NCBI RefSeq assembly: GCF_002848265.1
Contig: NZ_CP025422.1
Span: forward strand, 620,001 to 684,000
Direction of reading: 5' to 3'
Source: Zhihengliuella sp. ISTPL4
GTDB lineage: Bacteria; Actinomycetota; Actinomycetes; Actinomycetales; Microbacteriaceae
Length of the DNA stretch: 64,000 bases
The notes under the pieces were generated by a model. That model was not told the DNA's origin. It saw only the letters and a program-made list of their open reading frames with translations, and made no database searches. Within the stretch, counting starts at the first letter, position 1, and each line of letters begins with the position of its first letter. Shown here piece after piece: positions 61,622-64,000 of the stretch. The translations under genes were made by a program, and so were the position numbers.

Positions 61622-64000
61622 ATGGCTCGCCCGGACGCCTCCGTCTCTCTGTCGGCCCTCGCCCGGCTGGGCTTCGCCGAACTGAGCGACGCCGCGGCGT
61701 CGCTGGCGGAGCTGGAGAGTCTGCTCGGCGTGCCGCGCGCGATGCTGCTCGAGGCGGCGGTCGCGGCGGACCCGGATGCGGCCGTCCGCGGGATGCTGCG
61801 GGTGGCGCGACGAGACCCCTCGGCGTTGCAGGCGCTTGTCGACGACGAGGAGACGCGTCGGCGCGTCTGGCGCGTCTTCGGCGCCTCCGTGGGCCTGGCC
61901 GAGTTCTTCCTGCGCCACCCCGATGAGCTCGGCGTCCTTGCAACTCGGACCGAGGCGCTGCCCGCGGCGGACGTGTGGCGCGATCGTCTTCTCGCCGCCG
62001 TCGGGGCGGAGGACGGATTCGCTGCCTCGGCAGAGGACGAGACGGTCGTGGCCCTGCGCGTCGCGTATCGCCGGAACCTCGCGGAGATCGCGGCGTTCGA
62101 TCTCAGCCACCCGCGACCCGAGGATGTCGTCGCCGCGGTTGCGGCTTCGCTTGCGGACCTCGCCGGCGCCGCCCTCGAGGCTTCGCTCGCGATCGCCCGC
62201 ACCCGCCAGGCGCCGTCGGCGGGGCGCGACGCCGTCGCCACGGCCCAGCTGGCCGTGATCGGCATGGGGAAGGCCGGCGCCAGGGAGCTCAACTACGTCA
62301 GCGACGTCGATGTCATCTTCGTCGGCGGCACGTCCGACGAGGAGGCGCTGTCCGAGCCGCAGGCGATCGACATCGCCACGCGTCTGGCCAGGGACACCAT
62401 GCGCCACCTCAGCGCCATCGAGGTCGAACCGCCGCTCTGGGAGGTCGATGCGGCGCTGCGTCCCGAGGGCAAACAGGGCGCCCTCGTCCGCTCCCTCGCG
62501 TCCCACGTCGCGTACTACGACCGGTGGGCGAAGAGCTGGGAGTTCCAGGCGCTGCTGAAGGCTCGTCCTCTCGCCGGCGATCCCGCACTGGGCGCCGCCT
62601 ACATCGATGCCGTGCAGCCGCGCGTGTGGTCGAGCGCCGCCAGGGAGGAGTTCGTCGAGAGCGTCCAGCGGATGCGCGAGCGGGTCATGGAGCACATCGA
62701 CCCGGAGGACGCCCCGTACCAGCTCAAGCTCGGCGCTGGCGGGCTGCGCGACATCGAGTTCACGGTGCAGCTCCTGCAGCTCGTGCACGGTCTCACCGAC
62801 GAGTCGCTGCGCACGCGTGGCACGCTGGAGAGCCTTGACGCGCTGGTCGCCGGCGGCTACATCGGTCGGGCGGATGCGGGGACCTTCGCGGACGACTACC
62901 GCGTGCTGCGGCTCATGGAGCACCGACTGCAGCTGCGCGACCTCAGCCGCACCCACCTCATGCCCAAGACGCCGGCGGGGCTGCGCATCCTGGCCCGCAG
63001 CACGAAGCTGGCGGACACGGGCGAGGGCGTCTGGGCCCGCTGGGAGAGCGTCCGGCGCGAAGTGCGCGACATCCATACCCGCCTCTTCTACCGCCCGCTG
63101 CTGAGCGCCGTGGCCGGGCTGCCCGAGGAGGAGCGCACCCTTTCCGCGGAGCAGGCCCACGACCGGCTCGCTGCGATCGGCTTCCGCGACCCGGCGGGAG
63201 CACTGCGGCACATCGGCGCGTTGACACGGGGACTCAGCCGCAAGGCGACGATCCAGCGGCACCTGATGCCCGTCATGGTGCGCTGGTTCGCCGATGGCAG
63301 CGACCCCGACTACGGTCTCCTGGCCTTCCGCCGCATCAGCGAGCGACTGGGCGACACATCGTGGTTCCTGCGCATGCTGCGGGATTCGTCCGGGGCAGCC
63401 GAAAGCCTCACTCGGCTGCTGTCGTCTTCGCGGTACATCGGGGAGCTGCTGGAGTGGATCCCGGAGTCGGTGGCCTGGCTGGACAGCGCCGAACGGCTGC
63501 GTCCACGCAGCGCGCGAGCGCTGGACGAGGAGGCCCGAGCGATCCAGACGCGCCATGAGACGGTCGCCGACGCGCTGCGGGCCGTGCGGGCTCTGCGGCG
63601 TCGCGAACTCCTGCGGACCGCCATGGCCGCGGTGCTCGACGTCGTCACCATCGAGGAGGTGGCCACCGCGCTCACCGACATCACGGATGCGACGATCCAG
63701 GCCGGCCTCCGCGCCGTTCTCCGCGAGGCCGTCCCGCCGGAGGACGCAGCGCTCGACTTCGCGGTCATCGGCATGGGGAGGTTCGGCGGTGCGGAGCTCG
63801 GCTTCGGGTCCGATGCGGACGTCCTTTACGTGTACGACGCGAACGGCGTCGACCCCGGCAGGGCGGAGAAGCTCGCGACGAGGATCGTGGCGGGTCTGCG
63901 CGAGCATCTGACCGATCATCGCCTTCCACTCGACCTCGACGCGGGTCTGCGGCCGGAGGGGCGCAACGGTCCGATCGTGCGGTCCATCGACGCCTACGCG
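61622..64000 (+). CDS. glnE: Glutamine synthetase adenylyltransferase (3' end outside window)
   Basis: Bifunctional enzyme that adds and removes AMP on glutamine synthetase according to nitrogen state. 793 codons are visible with no stop, and the family is about 950-1000 residues. The N-terminal deadenylylase nucleotidyltransferase motif is IGMGKAGARELNYVSDVDV near residue 205; the second, adenylylating domain has IGMGRFGGAELGFGSDADV near 717. Both Asp pairs are intact. It starts seven bases after glnA2 and is in the same operon. Confidence 0.95.
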   Translation, partial: MARPDASVSLSALARLGFAELSDAAASLAELESLLGVPRAMLLEAAVAADPDAAVRGMLRVARRDPSALQALVDDEETRRRVWRVFGASVGLAEFFLRHPDELGVLATRTEALPAADVWRDRLLAAVGAEDGFAASAEDETVVALRVAYRRNLAEIAAFDLSHPRPEDVVAAVAASLADLAGAALEASLAIARTRQAPSAGRDAVATAQLAVIGMGKAGARELNYVSDVDVIFVGGTSDEEALSEPQAIDIATRLARDTMRHLSAIEVEPPLWEVDAALRPEGKQGALVRSLASHVAYYDRWAKSWEFQALLKARPLAGDPALGAAYIDAVQPRVWSSAAREEFVESVQRMRERVMEHIDPEDAPYQLKLGAGGLRDIEFTVQLLQLVHGLTDESLRTRGTLESLDALVAGGYIGRADAGTFADDYRVLRLMEHRLQLRDLSRTHLMPKTPAGLRILARSTKLADTGEGVWARWESVRREVRDIHTRLFYRPLLSAVAGLPEEERTLSAEQAHDRLAAIGFRDPAGALRHIGALTRGLSRKATIQRHLMPVMVRWFADGSDPDYGLLAFRRISERLGDTSWFLRMLRDSSGAAESLTRLLSSSRYIGELLEWIPESVAWLDSAERLRPRSARALDEEARAIQTRHETVADALRAVRALRRRELLRTAMAAVLDVVTIEEVATALTDITDATIQAGLRAVLREAVPPEDAALDFAVIGMGRFGGAELGFGSDADVLYVYDANGVDPGRAEKLATRIVAGLREHLTDHRLPLDLDAGLRPEGRNGPIVRSIDAYA

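Overview
The window is a contiguous, very GC-rich chromosomal segment of an actinomycete. Protein content and gene order point to the family Microbacteriaceae, most plausibly Microbacterium or a close relative. The supporting features are the fasR-fabD-fabH-acpP-fabF cluster, a sufB-sufD-Rieske-sufC-DUF59 cluster, divergent glgC/glgA, ctaA/ctaB/SURF1, the glnA2-glnE pair, and DUF3099 and DUF3145 proteins. There are no transposases, integrases, prophage genes or CRISPR arrays. Most genes are core metabolism; accessory features are two cell-wall-anchored surface proteins, one probable type IV restriction enzyme, several small regulator/target pairs and a family of hairpin repeats. The assignment to genus is inference from recognisable proteins; no search was run.

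Layout. 1-5.7 kb: transaldolase (cut by the left edge) and transketolase, then haem O/haem A synthesis (ctaB, ctaA) around a small membrane protein. 5.9-10 kb: Fe-S cluster assembly (sufB, sufD, Rieske ferredoxin, sufC, DUF59 protein) with no cysteine desulfurase, then a PatB/MalY-type C-S lyase and an MFS exporter. 12.6-14.5 kb: a BioQ-like TetR repressor divergent from an ECF transporter ATPase and T component, with twin operators between them. 14.5-18.5 kb: acyltransferase-3 membrane protein and a DedA / histidine kinase / response regulator operon. 18.6-24.3 kb: ABC-F ATPase, PdxH-like oxidase, twin inverted repeats and a 1052-residue InlB-repeat LPXTG protein. 24.3-30.5 kb: SURF1 with two small partners, FabG, alpha/beta hydrolase, SerB, GlgC and GlgA. 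30.5-39.4 kb: ABC ATPase, zinc-free ribosomal protein L31, peptidase-like hydrolase overlapping a GmrSD-type nuclease, a putative Fe(II)/2-oxoglutarate oxygenase, DUF3145, and a MocR regulator divergent from a YczE membrane protein. 39.4-47.1 kb: a minus-strand fatty-acid cluster with the PucR-type activator FasR and, upstream, pyruvate dehydrogenase E1 (aceE), joining acetyl-CoA supply to fatty-acid initiation. 47.2-56.2 kb: tRNA-Val, LuxR regulator, thioester-domain adhesin, sugar-nucleotide-type epimerase, lactate dehydrogenase, a frameshifted SDR beside an MmyB-type regulator, and an aldo/keto reductase divergent from a PadR regulator with a perfect palindrome. 56.2-64 kb: zinc-ribbon coiled-coil protein, a stand-alone family-A DNA polymerase, RNase P RNA, polyphosphate glucokinase, glnA2 and glnE (cut by the right edge).

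Three genome-scale patterns stand out. First, a hairpin repeat with an invariant 11-nt loop (GAGCNNGTCGA) and covarying stem occurs six times; one copy forms helix P12 of RNase P RNA and others supply or abut gene stop codons. Second, at least thirteen genes have a -10-like hexamer six or seven bases before the start codon and no Shine-Dalgarno sequence, which is the layout of leaderless transcripts. Third, several regulators sit next to strong, readable operators (BioQ-like, PadR, MocR), so regulatory hypotheses can be tested directly.
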